DNA of 64,000 bases from Desulfocapsa sp. Its GTDB lineage: Bacteria; Desulfobacterota; Desulfobulbia; Desulfobulbales; Desulfocapsaceae. The stretch covers positions 124,001 through 188,000 of the forward strand of contig JAESPV010000027.1 of the NCBI GenBank assembly GCA_016765495.1, written 5' to 3'. The position numbers and the translations under genes are program-made. Positions 32,815 to 41,129 of the stretch are shown here, piece by piece (positions within the stretch are counted from its first letter, which is position 1; each line of letters begins with the position of its first letter). The notes under the pieces are model-generated. The model searched no databases and was not told where the DNA came from. It was given only the letters and a program-made list of their open reading frames with translations.

Positions 32815-33828
32815 TTACTGATATTTCTCTTTTAGATTGTAGAGTTTGTCAAGGTATATCTCAGATCCTTTTAAGGAATATCCTCCGGACTCCATTTCAG
32901 AAATCAGCATATTAACCGCCGGTCGTAATGAGATACCATGTCGGTTGTTGTTCTGAATGTTTGCCTGATCAACAAGAAGAATAGCGTAATAGGTGACGAC
33001 CATCCGTGACAAGGAATCACGTCTAAAAAGATAGAGTCGTCCCCCCATGGTATTGAGAAAAAAACAGGCATATTCATAAAGTGCATCTTTATCAATATTA
33101 CCATAACTGGTCATGCTGCATTCGGGGGTGGTGACCAGCAGGTAATAATCAGAAAGTATCTGCTCCAGACTGGCTTTTTCATGATCAAGGATTCCTTTCA
33201 TCATCAGGATGTTGTTCTTTCCTGAAACTCGAAAAAAATGGGCGGTATTTTTAAGAATTGTATAAAGATCATCGGATTCTCGTGTGACCTGCGGCGGATT
33301 AGCAAGCAGTTTTGTGACCAGTTCTGTGAAGTGGGCTTTACTTGATGGGGAAAACTTATAAGCAGCCATATAGGGCTGGTTATCAAGATGGTGATAAAAT
33401 GCATCCAACTGTTTTTCAGATGTATCACAGATGGAATTGTTTTTAGGGACAGAGTCTTTTTGTTGAAGTACTTCCTGCGCAATATGCGGTTTGCCAGTTT
33501 CTTCGAAGGATTTTACATCTGTTTGTTCGGATGAAACCGCGAGAATTAATAAATCTGACTCGATATCAACTGAACTCGCACTTTGACCAAATGGATCAAC
33601 AAACTCTTTTCCTGTATCATTCGTTGCTTTTTTCTCAGAAGGGGATGGTATCCGTGGAGCTGTCTCTTCTGGTGCTGTTTGAACTTGAGAGGGTAATTTT
33701 GAATCTGAATAGTAAAAGCCAAATCCGCCGATGGCACAAACCAGTAAAGCTGCAAGAATAGATGGAATAAGCCAGGATTTAGGTTTTGCAGGAGGAGATT
33801 TCTGTTTTTTTTCTTTAGAAGGATTCAT
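32815..33828 (-). CDS. Membrane-anchored protein of unknown function
   Basis: A 337-residue protein with a basic N-terminus (KEKKQKSPPAKPK), one transmembrane segment (about residues 19-41) and a low-complexity acidic linker to about residue 140. A folded, mostly helical C-terminal half of about 190 residues follows (from QLDAFYHHLDNQPYM to the end). That half recalls a TPR-like or helical-hairpin domain, but I see no diagnostic motif. It would face the periplasm. No operon partner is adjacent. I do not recognise the family. Confidence 0.75.
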   Translation of the reverse strand: MNPSKEKKQKSPPAKPKSWLIPSILAALLVCAIGGFGFYYSDSKLPSQVQTAPEETAPRIPSPSEKKATNDTGKEFVDPFGQSASSVDIESDLLILAVSSEQTDVKSFEETGKPHIAQEVLQQKDSVPKNNSICDTSEKQLDAFYHHLDNQPYMAAYKFSPSSKAHFTELVTKLLANPPQVTRESDDLYTILKNTAHFFRVSGKNNILMMKGILDHEKASLEQILSDYYLLVTTPECSMTSYGNIDKDALYEYACFFLNTMGGRLYLFRRDSLSRMVVTYYAILLVDQANIQNNNRHGISLRPAVNMLISEMESGGYSLKGSEIYLDKLYNLKEKYQ

Positions 33829-33959
33829 TTAAAGAACCGTTTGAAGGATATTTAATAGTAGATATCACCCGACAATGGTACCTCAACCACCCTTCAAAGT
33901 CACGGTATATAACTCTGTCGTACGTTCTATTATATTTCCAGTACGATTTAGATTTCCAC

Positions 33960-33988
33960 TTGACTAGAAACGGCTAAAGCACTATTGT
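33960..33988 (+). promoter_or_regulatory. Sigma-70 promoter of ppaC
   Basis: TTGACT (33960-33965) and TATTGT (33983-33988) with 17-base spacing lie about 80 bases before the pyrophosphatase start codon, the first gene reading rightward in this region. Confidence 0.6.
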
Positions 33989-34066
33989 TCCCAACAATTT
34001 AATAGCAGGTAAGCAATCCCAAAATGGGGTATATTTTATTAATAAATTTTGTACGGAGGAAACACA

Positions 34067-34996
34067 ATGACAATTTTCGTAACGGGTCACTCTAATCCTG
34101 ATACCGATTCAGTTACTGCAGCCATCGGTCTCGCTGCTCTTTTGAATGCACAGGGCCAGGATGCTAAAGCCTGTATGCAGTCTTCTCTCGCAGAACTTAA
34201 TCCTGAATCAACTGTTGTTTTGGAGAAATTTGGTCTTACTGCCCCTGAGAAGATGATGGATTGTGCTGGTAAAACTGTTGCTCTTGTTGATTTTAGTGAT
34301 ATCGGACAGGGCCCTGCAGGTATGACTGATGCTGAAATTGTAGCCATCGTCGATCATCATAAAGTGGGTGATGTAACAACCAATCAACCTATTCTTGTTC
34401 GTGTTGAGCCTGTGGGCTGTACCGGAACTGTGTTGAACAAAATGTATAAAGATGCTGGCGTTGCTATTGCTAAAGATGTGGCTGGTGGACTGCTCTCAGC
34501 TATCCTTTCTGACACCGTTAATTTCAAATCCCCCACCTGTACTGATGATGACAAGGCAGCTGTTGCTGAGCTGAAAGTTACTGCTGGTGTTGATGATACC
34601 GATGCTCTTTTCATGGATATGTTGAAAGCAAAATCTTCGGTTGCTGGAGTTCCTGCAAAAGATCTTCTTTTCCGTGATTACAAAGATTTCGATATGAAAG
34701 GTAATAAAATTGGCATTGGCCAGCTTGAGCTTGCCAGTCTTGATCAGGTTGAAGCTATTCGTTCTGATCTTCTTGCAGCTGCTCAGGAAGTAAAAGCTGA
34801 CGGACGCCACTCTGTGCTTCTTATGCTCACCGATGTCGTTAAAGAAGGAACACAGCTGGTTGTTGTTTCTGATGATGAAGCACTTATCGAAGGCGCTTTT
34901 GGAGGAAAATTAGACGGAACTTCCATGTGGGTTGATGGTATGATGAGCCGTAAAAAACAGGTAGTACCCGATCTGCAGAAAGCATTTGGTTGCTAA
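34067..34996 (+). CDS. ppaC: Manganese-dependent inorganic pyrophosphatase (class II)
   Basis: It hydrolyses pyrophosphate to phosphate in the cytosol. The 309-residue DHH-family protein carries all six expected metal ligands: His8, Asp12 and Asp14 (GHSNPDTDS), Asp75, His97 (VDHHKVG) and Asp149 (LSDT), with the C-terminal SRKKQVVPDL that binds substrate. The usual DHN motif after Asp75 reads DFSD here, so the conserved histidine is Phe76. GGAGG lies 6 bases before ATG 34067, which rules out the longer frame from 34049. Strong promoter and terminator suggest high expression as a single gene. Confidence 0.95.
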   Translation: MTIFVTGHSNPDTDSVTAAIGLAALLNAQGQDAKACMQSSLAELNPESTVVLEKFGLTAPEKMMDCAGKTVALVDFSDIGQGPAGMTDAEIVAIVDHHKVGDVTTNQPILVRVEPVGCTGTVLNKMYKDAGVAIAKDVAGGLLSAILSDTVNFKSPTCTDDDKAAVAELKVTAGVDDTDALFMDMLKAKSSVAGVPAKDLLFRDYKDFDMKGNKIGIGQLELASLDQVEAIRSDLLAAAQEVKADGRHSVLLMLTDVVKEGTQLVVVSDDEALIEGAFGGKLDGTSMWVDGMMSRKKQVVPDLQKAFGC

Positions 34997-35034
34997 ATGT
35001 AACTGGGACCATATAGCTTTCTAAAAGCTATTTG

Positions 35035-35074
35035 AAAGGTGTTTTTGGAGAATTCCAAAAACACCTTTTTTTTT
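35035..35074 (+). terminator. Intrinsic terminator of ppaC
   Basis: AAAGGTGTTTTTGGA (35035-35049) pairs perfectly with its complement (35054-35068) around GAAT and continues into a T-run to 35074. A second small stem, ATAGCTTT/AAAGCTAT (35013-35031), precedes it. Confidence 0.95.
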
Positions 35075-35191
35075 GAATACAGTCAAACACGTTATTGTGC
35101 TGTTTTCCAACGTTCAGTGTCGTAAACCCTGCTTGTCTCTGCTCTCAAACGTTTGTCGTAAATAAGAAAACGTGACCTGAATAGAGGTCTC

Positions 35192-36514
35192 TCATACATT
35201 GTTTTTTCTCTGTTGCAGGATGGCTTGCCACTTTTGTAAACGATCTTTAATCAGTGCTTCATATCCCCGGGTTGAGGGGGTATAAAAATGTTCAGATTGG
35301 ATTCCAATGGGTAAGTGATCTTGAGCAACCAATGCTCCATCGCAATCATGGGCATACCTGTAATCTTTTCCGTAATTGAGATCCTTCATTAATTTTGTTG
35401 GTGCATTGCGTAAGTGTAGCGGTACGGGAAGTGATCCCGATTTGTGAATACATTTTCTAACTTTTGATTCGGCAGTGTAAAGACTGTTACTTTTAGGGGC
35501 TGTCGCGAGATAGGTAACGGCCTGAGCAATTGCTAATTTTCCTTCCGGCAGACCGAGTGTATGATAGGCGTCCCTGCAGGACATTGTATGAACCAATGCT
35601 TGTGGGTCGGATAGTCCGATATCTTCAGAGGCAAAGCGAATCAGGCGTCTACATATATATAATGGATCTTCTCCTGATTCGAGCATTCTGTAGAGCCAGT
35701 ATAGGCTGCCATCCGGATCAGAATCTCGAAGACTCTTATGGAGTGCTGAGATGAGATTGTAATGCTCTTCACCACCTTTATCATATCGAAGCAGGGATTG
35801 TTGTGCTGCTTCTATGATATCTTCTTTTGTTATTATGCCAGGTGTGTCGGACTGCGTTTTCATACGATGAAGAATGATTGTTGCTGCAATGTCGAGAGTA
35901 TTAAGCCCGTTTCGTGCATCTCCGTCGGCAAGTTCTGATAATATTTCCAGGCTGTTGGAAGCAAACGTGAGGCCATGTTTGCCAAGACCATGTTCCCTGT
36001 CATTAAGGGCACGGTCCAGTATGATAGCGAGGTCTTTTTTGCTCAGGGATTCAAGAATTAATACCCGACAACGGGAAAGAAGGGGGGCAATCACCTGGAA
36101 TGAAGGGTTTTCGGTTGTGGCACCGATAAGAGTGAAGAGGCCGCTTTCCACATGGGGAAGAAGAGCATCCTGTTGACTCTTGTTGAAGCGATGAATCTCA
36201 TCGATAAAGAAAATGGTGCCGCGTTGTTCAGTGGCAAGTGATTTTTCAGCCTGAGCTACAATCTTGCGTACTTCTTTTACACCGGATAAAACAGCTGAAA
36301 AATAAACAAAATGAGCTGTAGTTGATCGTGCAAGAATCCTGGCAAGTGTTGTTTTTCCTGTTCCTGGGGGTCCCCAGAGAATCAGAGATGGAAGAGTGCC
36401 TGATTCCAGCATACTGTCCAGGAGTTTTCCCTTTCCAAGGAGATCTTTCTGGCCAACGATATCGTTGAGCGATTGCGGGCGCATACGTTCTGCTAATGGT
36501 CTTTGAGTTTTCAT
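35192..36514 (-). CDS. rarA: Replication-associated recombination protein A (MgsA/RarA)
   Basis: RarA is a clamp-loader-like AAA+ ATPase that acts at stalled replication forks. The 440-residue protein has Walker A WGPPGTGKTTLA, Walker B IFFIDEIHRFNKSQQDALLPH, sensor 1 GATTENPSF and the C-terminal tetramerisation region (HNLISALHKSLRGSD-like, here YNLISALHKSLRDSDPDGS). It begins MKTQRPLAERMRPQSL, the usual start. It stands alone, facing the pyrophosphatase gene tail to tail. Confidence 0.95.
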   Translation of the reverse strand: MKTQRPLAERMRPQSLNDIVGQKDLLGKGKLLDSMLESGTLPSLILWGPPGTGKTTLARILARSTTAHFVYFSAVLSGVKEVRKIVAQAEKSLATEQRGTIFFIDEIHRFNKSQQDALLPHVESGLFTLIGATTENPSFQVIAPLLSRCRVLILESLSKKDLAIILDRALNDREHGLGKHGLTFASNSLEILSELADGDARNGLNTLDIAATIILHRMKTQSDTPGIITKEDIIEAAQQSLLRYDKGGEEHYNLISALHKSLRDSDPDGSLYWLYRMLESGEDPLYICRRLIRFASEDIGLSDPQALVHTMSCRDAYHTLGLPEGKLAIAQAVTYLATAPKSNSLYTAESKVRKCIHKSGSLPVPLHLRNAPTKLMKDLNYGKDYRYAHDCDGALVAQDHLPIGIQSEHFYTPSTRGYEALIKDRLQKWQAILQQRKNNV

Positions 36515-36755
36515 AAATTTTACATTCCTGAAACAGGAATCGTGAAGAGTTAAAAGACTCCAAATTATTATAAGAAAGCAAGTTGAGAGAAAAAAGATCG
36601 ATGTTTCCCTATGAATACTATTAAATAAATCATCAATACCATAAAGAGAGAAAAAAGAAATCTAACCCTTGAAAGCAGATATTGAGGATGATACTATTTA
36701 TTAAACATACTGTTTTGATCTTGCAAAAAACAATTTAACTTCACGAGTATTCCAC

Positions 36756-38321
36756 ATGTCTTCTAAAAAGATCCTTGTCATAGATGGAAAGGAATCAATT
36801 TCAGATACATGCCGCATGGCGCTTGATAACATCGGCTACGAGGTGTTTTGCGCCTATGGTGGTGAACAAGCCATTGAAATGGCAATGCTTGTAAAGTTTA
36901 ATCTGGTAATAGTTGATGCCATGCTTCCAGGGAATAACGTCAATGATACCTTTGATGTTATCAGGCAGGCTGACCCCGAACTCATAGGATTGTTGGTTGT
37001 CTGTCATGCTGATATGGATATGGTTGTTAAGGCAATGAACCATGGTTTCAGCAGAGTTCTTGAGGCACCTCTCAACACCACTGAGCTTGTGAAAGCCGTT
37101 CAGGAAGCATTTGCACTTTCGGCGCTTCGTGAAGAAAATAGCCGCCTTCAAACAATGCTTCCTTTATATAAACTTGGTGAGAAATTTATTGCTGCTACAT
37201 CTCTAAAGGAGGTTTACGAGCTGCTACTCGATGCTATAAGTCTGCAGATTAATGTGCCAGCCATATCTGTTATGATGTTTGTAGAGGAAGATGAGTGCAT
37301 GCGTGTTGTAGCATCGCGAGGAATGGATGAAGCAGTAGCTCGCAAAGTAGCAGTGAAATCAGGCGAACAGATTGCAGGATGGGTTTATGAACATGGGGAA
37401 GCTGTGATTTTAAACAGAGAGAGTCAGGAAAATTCTCCACTTTCAAAATATCTTCAACGATCTGAAATAACAGCTTCTATTTCTTTTCCGCTTGTGGGGA
37501 GTGAAAAAAAAATATTGGGAGTTATTAATATCAGCCAGACGGCAGAAGAGGTCGTATACAGTCAATCTGACCTTGAAATGTTGTCTGTGATTTGCGGCCA
37601 GGCCATCATGGCTCTTGAGAATGTTACATATATGGAAGGGCGTGAGGAAAACGCTCGTACCCGCGCTTTGTTTGAACAGTATGTTGCCCCGGAAGTTGCA
37701 GAAATTCTACTTAGTTCCGGTAAAAGCTTTATGGAGCTAGGTGGGGTGAAGAATCTCAGCCTTCTCTTTGCCGATATTAGAAATTTCACCATGGCTGTAC
37801 AGCATCTTTCACACCATGACATCCATCTGTTTCTTACGGAATTCTTCGATCTTTTCTCCGATGTAGCCTTCTCATGGAAAGGAACCCTTGACAAATTTAT
37901 GGGTGATGCGGCACTGGTTGCATTTGGCTCACCCATGGAACTGGAGAAACCTTCAGAAGCTGCCATTTATACAGCTGTAGAGCTTGCTTTGGGCTTTGAA
38001 GAGTTACGAAATAAATGGCTGAAGAAGTCTGATGTATTTAAAAATCTTGGCCTTGGGATCGGAGTCAGCAGGGGAGAGGTCTTTCATGGAAATGTCGGCT
38101 CTTCAAGAAGACTTGACTATACGGTTGTTGGGACTGAGGTAAATATTGCCCAGCGTATTGCATCGTTAACGGAATCAGGGAAGATTTTAATCACCGAGGC
38201 GGTTTATAATGATGTAAAAGAAGTATTCCCCATCCAGGACGAGGCGTCAAGAAAAATACGGGGACTTGAGCATGAAGTAAAACTGTACTCCATACAGGCA
38301 GATTTAGTGACACTTCCCTAA
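36756..38321 (+). CDS. Response regulator with GAF and class III adenylate cyclase domains
   Basis: A 521-residue cytosolic signalling enzyme. Residues 1-120 form a receiver domain with Asp54 (VDAMLPG), residues about 150-290 a GAF domain, and residues about 325-515 a class III cyclase domain. The catalytic metal aspartates lie in LLFADIRNFT and FMGDAALVAFG, the adenine-specifying Lys in LDKFMGD and the transition-state Asn/Arg in VVGTEVNIAQRIA. The expected product is cAMP. Phosphorylation and a small ligand would both tune it. A cyclic-nucleotide binding protein is encoded downstream at 41130. Confidence 0.92.
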   Translation: MSSKKILVIDGKESISDTCRMALDNIGYEVFCAYGGEQAIEMAMLVKFNLVIVDAMLPGNNVNDTFDVIRQADPELIGLLVVCHADMDMVVKAMNHGFSRVLEAPLNTTELVKAVQEAFALSALREENSRLQTMLPLYKLGEKFIAATSLKEVYELLLDAISLQINVPAISVMMFVEEDECMRVVASRGMDEAVARKVAVKSGEQIAGWVYEHGEAVILNRESQENSPLSKYLQRSEITASISFPLVGSEKKILGVINISQTAEEVVYSQSDLEMLSVICGQAIMALENVTYMEGREENARTRALFEQYVAPEVAEILLSSGKSFMELGGVKNLSLLFADIRNFTMAVQHLSHHDIHLFLTEFFDLFSDVAFSWKGTLDKFMGDAALVAFGSPMELEKPSEAAIYTAVELALGFEELRNKWLKKSDVFKNLGLGIGVSRGEVFHGNVGSSRRLDYTVVGTEVNIAQRIASLTESGKILITEAVYNDVKEVFPIQDEASRKIRGLEHEVKLYSIQADLVTLP

Positions 38322-38555
38322 TCACCGCTTGTCTTTTAGCTGTGTCACCTGAAAGTCCATGTTGTCAATCCTGACAATGTCAGCAGCAACCAGTTTTCTT
38401 CCACGGCGTGTTTCCAACGCACCATTAACCAGTACTTCGCCTTCTGTTATTCTTATCTTTGCTTCAAGTCCATCCTGAACAACATTGGCAAGTTTTAAAA
38501 ACTGGCTTAATCGTATTGGTTCTTTTCTGATGTGGACGGCTGTGATATTTCGCAT
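38322..38555 (-). CDS. S4-domain RNA-binding protein (YbcJ-like)
   Basis: A small protein of about 77 residues consisting of one S4 RNA-binding domain: RLSQFLKLANVVQDGLEAKI, then GEVLVNGALETRRGRKLVAADIV. The family includes E. coli YbcJ and ribosome-associated S4 proteins; the exact RNA target is unknown. I place the start at ATG 38555 (MRNITAVHI); the frame is open to 38645, but the extra part has no family character, and neither start has a clear ribosome binding site. The stop lies back to back with the cyclase gene's stop. Confidence 0.8.
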   Translation of the reverse strand: MRNITAVHIRKEPIRLSQFLKLANVVQDGLEAKIRITEGEVLVNGALETRRGRKLVAADIVRIDNMDFQVTQLKDKR

Positions 38556-38795
38556 TTTATTAGATGTTGACCAAATAGTTTTGTTCTGGAATACAATAAG
38601 AAAAGATGATGCCCCAGAGAATAATGTTTTAATTGCAAACACCATAATAAACGTTGTTCAGAAACATTCAACTACGTGTTAAATAAAAATAGTAGAGTAT
38701 AGAAGCCAGGTAGATGATTTATGAAAACGCTTATGGTAGAGTGATTCAAAGTATTTTTTAAGGCTAATTGCGTATCTATTTTTTAGAGGTGAATA

Positions 38796-40250
38796 ATGAA
38801 ATTACAGGATCCCGCCCTTTTCAGGCAGGAATGTTATATCAATGGAGAATGGCTTGGATCAGGCGAATCTATAGAGGTTAATAATCCTGCGGACAATTCT
38901 ATCGTTGGAACAGTTCCATCACTTGGTGCCAGAGATACCCAAAATGCTATAAGGGCTAGTCAGCAGGCATTTGTTCTCTGGAGCAAACTTACAGCCAAAG
39001 AACGTTCCGAGTATTTAAAAAAATGGTTTGCCTTGATTGTTGAGCACAAATCAGATCTTGCCAAAATCATGACAACTGAACAGGGTAAACCTCTTGTTGA
39101 GGCCGAAGGTGAGGTTCTATATGGTGCCTCCTATGTGGAGTGGTTTGCTGAAGAGGCAAAACGTGTATATGGCGATACCATCCCCATGTCTCAGAAAGGG
39201 AAACGAATTGTAGTTCTCAAGGAACCTATAGGTGTGTGTGCAGCGATTACTCCATGGAATTTCCCCTCAGCCATGATTACAAGAAAAGCATCACCCGCAC
39301 TTGCTGCAGGGTGTACAGTGATTGTGAAGCCTGCCGCTCAAACGCCATTTTCAGCATTGGCACTTGCAGAACTTGCCCACCGTGCTGGAATTCCTAAAGG
39401 CGTTTTCAACGTTATCACCGGTCCTGCAAAAGAAATAGGAGCAGTGCTTACATCCAGTGATATTGTTCGTAAGTTGAGTTTTACCGGATCCACTCCTGTC
39501 GGAAAAAAATTAATGGCGGCCTGTAGTGAAACCGTGAAAAAAGTTTCTTTGGAACTTGGCGGTCATGCACCATTTATCGTTTTCAACGATGCAGATATAG
39601 ATGCAGCTATTGTCGATGCTGTAGCATCCAAGTATAGAAATTCCGGTCAAACCTGTGTTTGTGCCAATCGATTTATTGTGCAGGAAGGTGTGTATGAACT
39701 ATTTGCAGAAAAATTAACCCAAGCTGTGAAAAAGCAGTTGAGAGTCGGCTCCGGCTTTGACGCAGGTATGAATCAGGGGCCGTTAATTGATTTAAATGCT
39801 GTTATTAAGGTTGAGGATCAGATACGGGACGCGGTGGACAAAGGGGCAAGAATTCTTGCAGGCGGTAAACGTTCTGGGGATAGTGGGTTCTTCTTTGAAC
39901 CAACTATTCTAGTGGATGTGACCAGTGATATGAAAATTGCAAAAGAGGAAACCTTTGGTCCGGTTGCTCCCCTTTTTATTTTTAAAGAAGAAGCAGAAGG
40001 TGTCGCCATGGCCAATGACTCAGAATATGGTCTCGCAGCGTATTTTTTCAGCCGTGATATGGGGCGTTGCTGGAGAGTAGCAGAAGCTCTTGAGTATGGA
40101 ATGGTAGGGGTAAATACTGGGGTTCTTTCATCAGAAGCGGCACCTTTTGGCGGAATGAAAGCGTCGGGGATTGGCAGGGAAGGTTCAAAGTATGGCATTG
40201 AAGAATATCTGGAAATTAAATATATGTGTGTAGGCGGGATTGATGCTTAA
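38796..40250 (+). CDS. gabD: Succinate-semialdehyde dehydrogenase (ALDH superfamily)
   Basis: A 484-residue aldehyde dehydrogenase that would oxidise succinate semialdehyde to succinate with NAD(P)+. The catalytic Cys is in GQTCVCANRF and the general-base Glu in LELGGHAPFIVF; ITPWNFPSAMITRK and SFTGSTPVGKKLM are the cofactor motifs. The C-terminal GGMKASGIGREGSKYGIEEYLEIKYMC is typical of the GabD branch (quoted as motif landmarks: GGMKASGIGREG and EEYLEIKYMC). No GABA transaminase is adjacent, so the source of substrate is unclear. Confidence 0.92.
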   Translation: MKLQDPALFRQECYINGEWLGSGESIEVNNPADNSIVGTVPSLGARDTQNAIRASQQAFVLWSKLTAKERSEYLKKWFALIVEHKSDLAKIMTTEQGKPLVEAEGEVLYGASYVEWFAEEAKRVYGDTIPMSQKGKRIVVLKEPIGVCAAITPWNFPSAMITRKASPALAAGCTVIVKPAAQTPFSALALAELAHRAGIPKGVFNVITGPAKEIGAVLTSSDIVRKLSFTGSTPVGKKLMAACSETVKKVSLELGGHAPFIVFNDADIDAAIVDAVASKYRNSGQTCVCANRFIVQEGVYELFAEKLTQAVKKQLRVGSGFDAGMNQGPLIDLNAVIKVEDQIRDAVDKGARILAGGKRSGDSGFFFEPTILVDVTSDMKIAKEETFGPVAPLFIFKEEAEGVAMANDSEYGLAAYFFSRDMGRCWRVAEALEYGMVGVNTGVLSSEAAPFGGMKASGIGREGSKYGIEEYLEIKYMCVGGIDA

Positions 40251-40434
40251 TAATTGCCAGGTTGGAAATGGAAGCAACAGTCAATTGTCAGTTTTTAGAA
40301 GATAATCTCCCGTTATCGCACAAAATCCTCGACAAAACCTTGATACTGAATTACCTCATTTAGACTGATAGCGCTGTAAGCAAATTTGTTTATTAAAACA
40401 GGCCGGAAAGCTGTTAACTTGAAAGATTGGAGAA

Positions 40435-40944
40435 ATGATGATGAAAAACGAAAAAAGAGAGAATAAGAGCTTTGTGTTCGGTTTGATTATAGTAGCTTCC
40501 ATTGCGCTTTCCGGTTGTATTGGTGGAGTAGACACCAGTTCCACAGCCATGTCTATTAGTGGTGATGAAAGCTATGCTCCTTTAGCCAGCACTATTGGAA
40601 ATTATGAGGATATTGAGCTGCCAGTTGAAATGAAATACTCCAATAAAAACAGTATATCTATTCGTACAGACTCTTTTCGTGGTGGAATTATTCATTACAA
40701 GGGAAGGGTGGAGGTTCATTCTTTAAAAGATTTTATCATTGCTTCCATGAAGAAGAATAAGTGGAAACTTGCCGGTGAAGTCTCAAGTTCCCACGTGATC
40801 CTTGCTTTTACTAAACCCAACAAAACCTGTATGATGAATATCGAACCTAATGGTCCCTTATCCGATACCACTCTCACCATGTATGTTACAGTGGATGTAA
40901 CGGCTTCCAAGGCCCTGAATGCCTTCGGTGAGCCTATTCAATAA
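40435..40944 (+). CDS. Small lipoprotein, function unknown
   Basis: A 169-residue lipoprotein precursor: basic start, hydrophobic run and lipobox LSGC with the lipidated Cys about residue 28. The mature part includes DIELPVEMKYSNKNSISI, FRGGIIHYKGRV and MKKNKWKLAGEVSSSHVILAF. It looks like one of the small alpha/beta outer-membrane lipoproteins with a single compact domain, but no family name is secure. Three ATG codons stand in a row; GGAG fits the third (40441) best. A terminator follows. Confidence 0.8.
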   Translation: MMMKNEKRENKSFVFGLIIVASIALSGCIGGVDTSSTAMSISGDESYAPLASTIGNYEDIELPVEMKYSNKNSISIRTDSFRGGIIHYKGRVEVHSLKDFIIASMKKNKWKLAGEVSSSHVILAFTKPNKTCMMNIEPNGPLSDTTLTMYVTVDVTASKALNAFGEPIQ

Positions 40945-41021
40945 GTTGAAAGATAAGGAGCGCGCACGTAATACACTCGACTTCTTTCGTCCCTGTTTCT
41001 AACCGCCCTGATACAGCAGCC

Positions 41022-41059
41022 AGCCGTTAGCCCAATTGTTCTAATGGCTAACGGCTTTT
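41022..41059 (+). terminator. Terminator after the lipoprotein gene
   Basis: AGCCGTTAGCC (41022-41032) and GGCTAACGGCT (41046-41056) form a perfect 11-bp stem with a 13-base loop, followed by TTT. The short T-run makes it a moderate intrinsic terminator. Confidence 0.75.
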
Positions 41060-41129
41060 GCGCATAGTTCACGGTACACACTCTTTTTTTCCACTGAGTT
41101 TGATCGTTAAAACGGTACATCAACAACAG

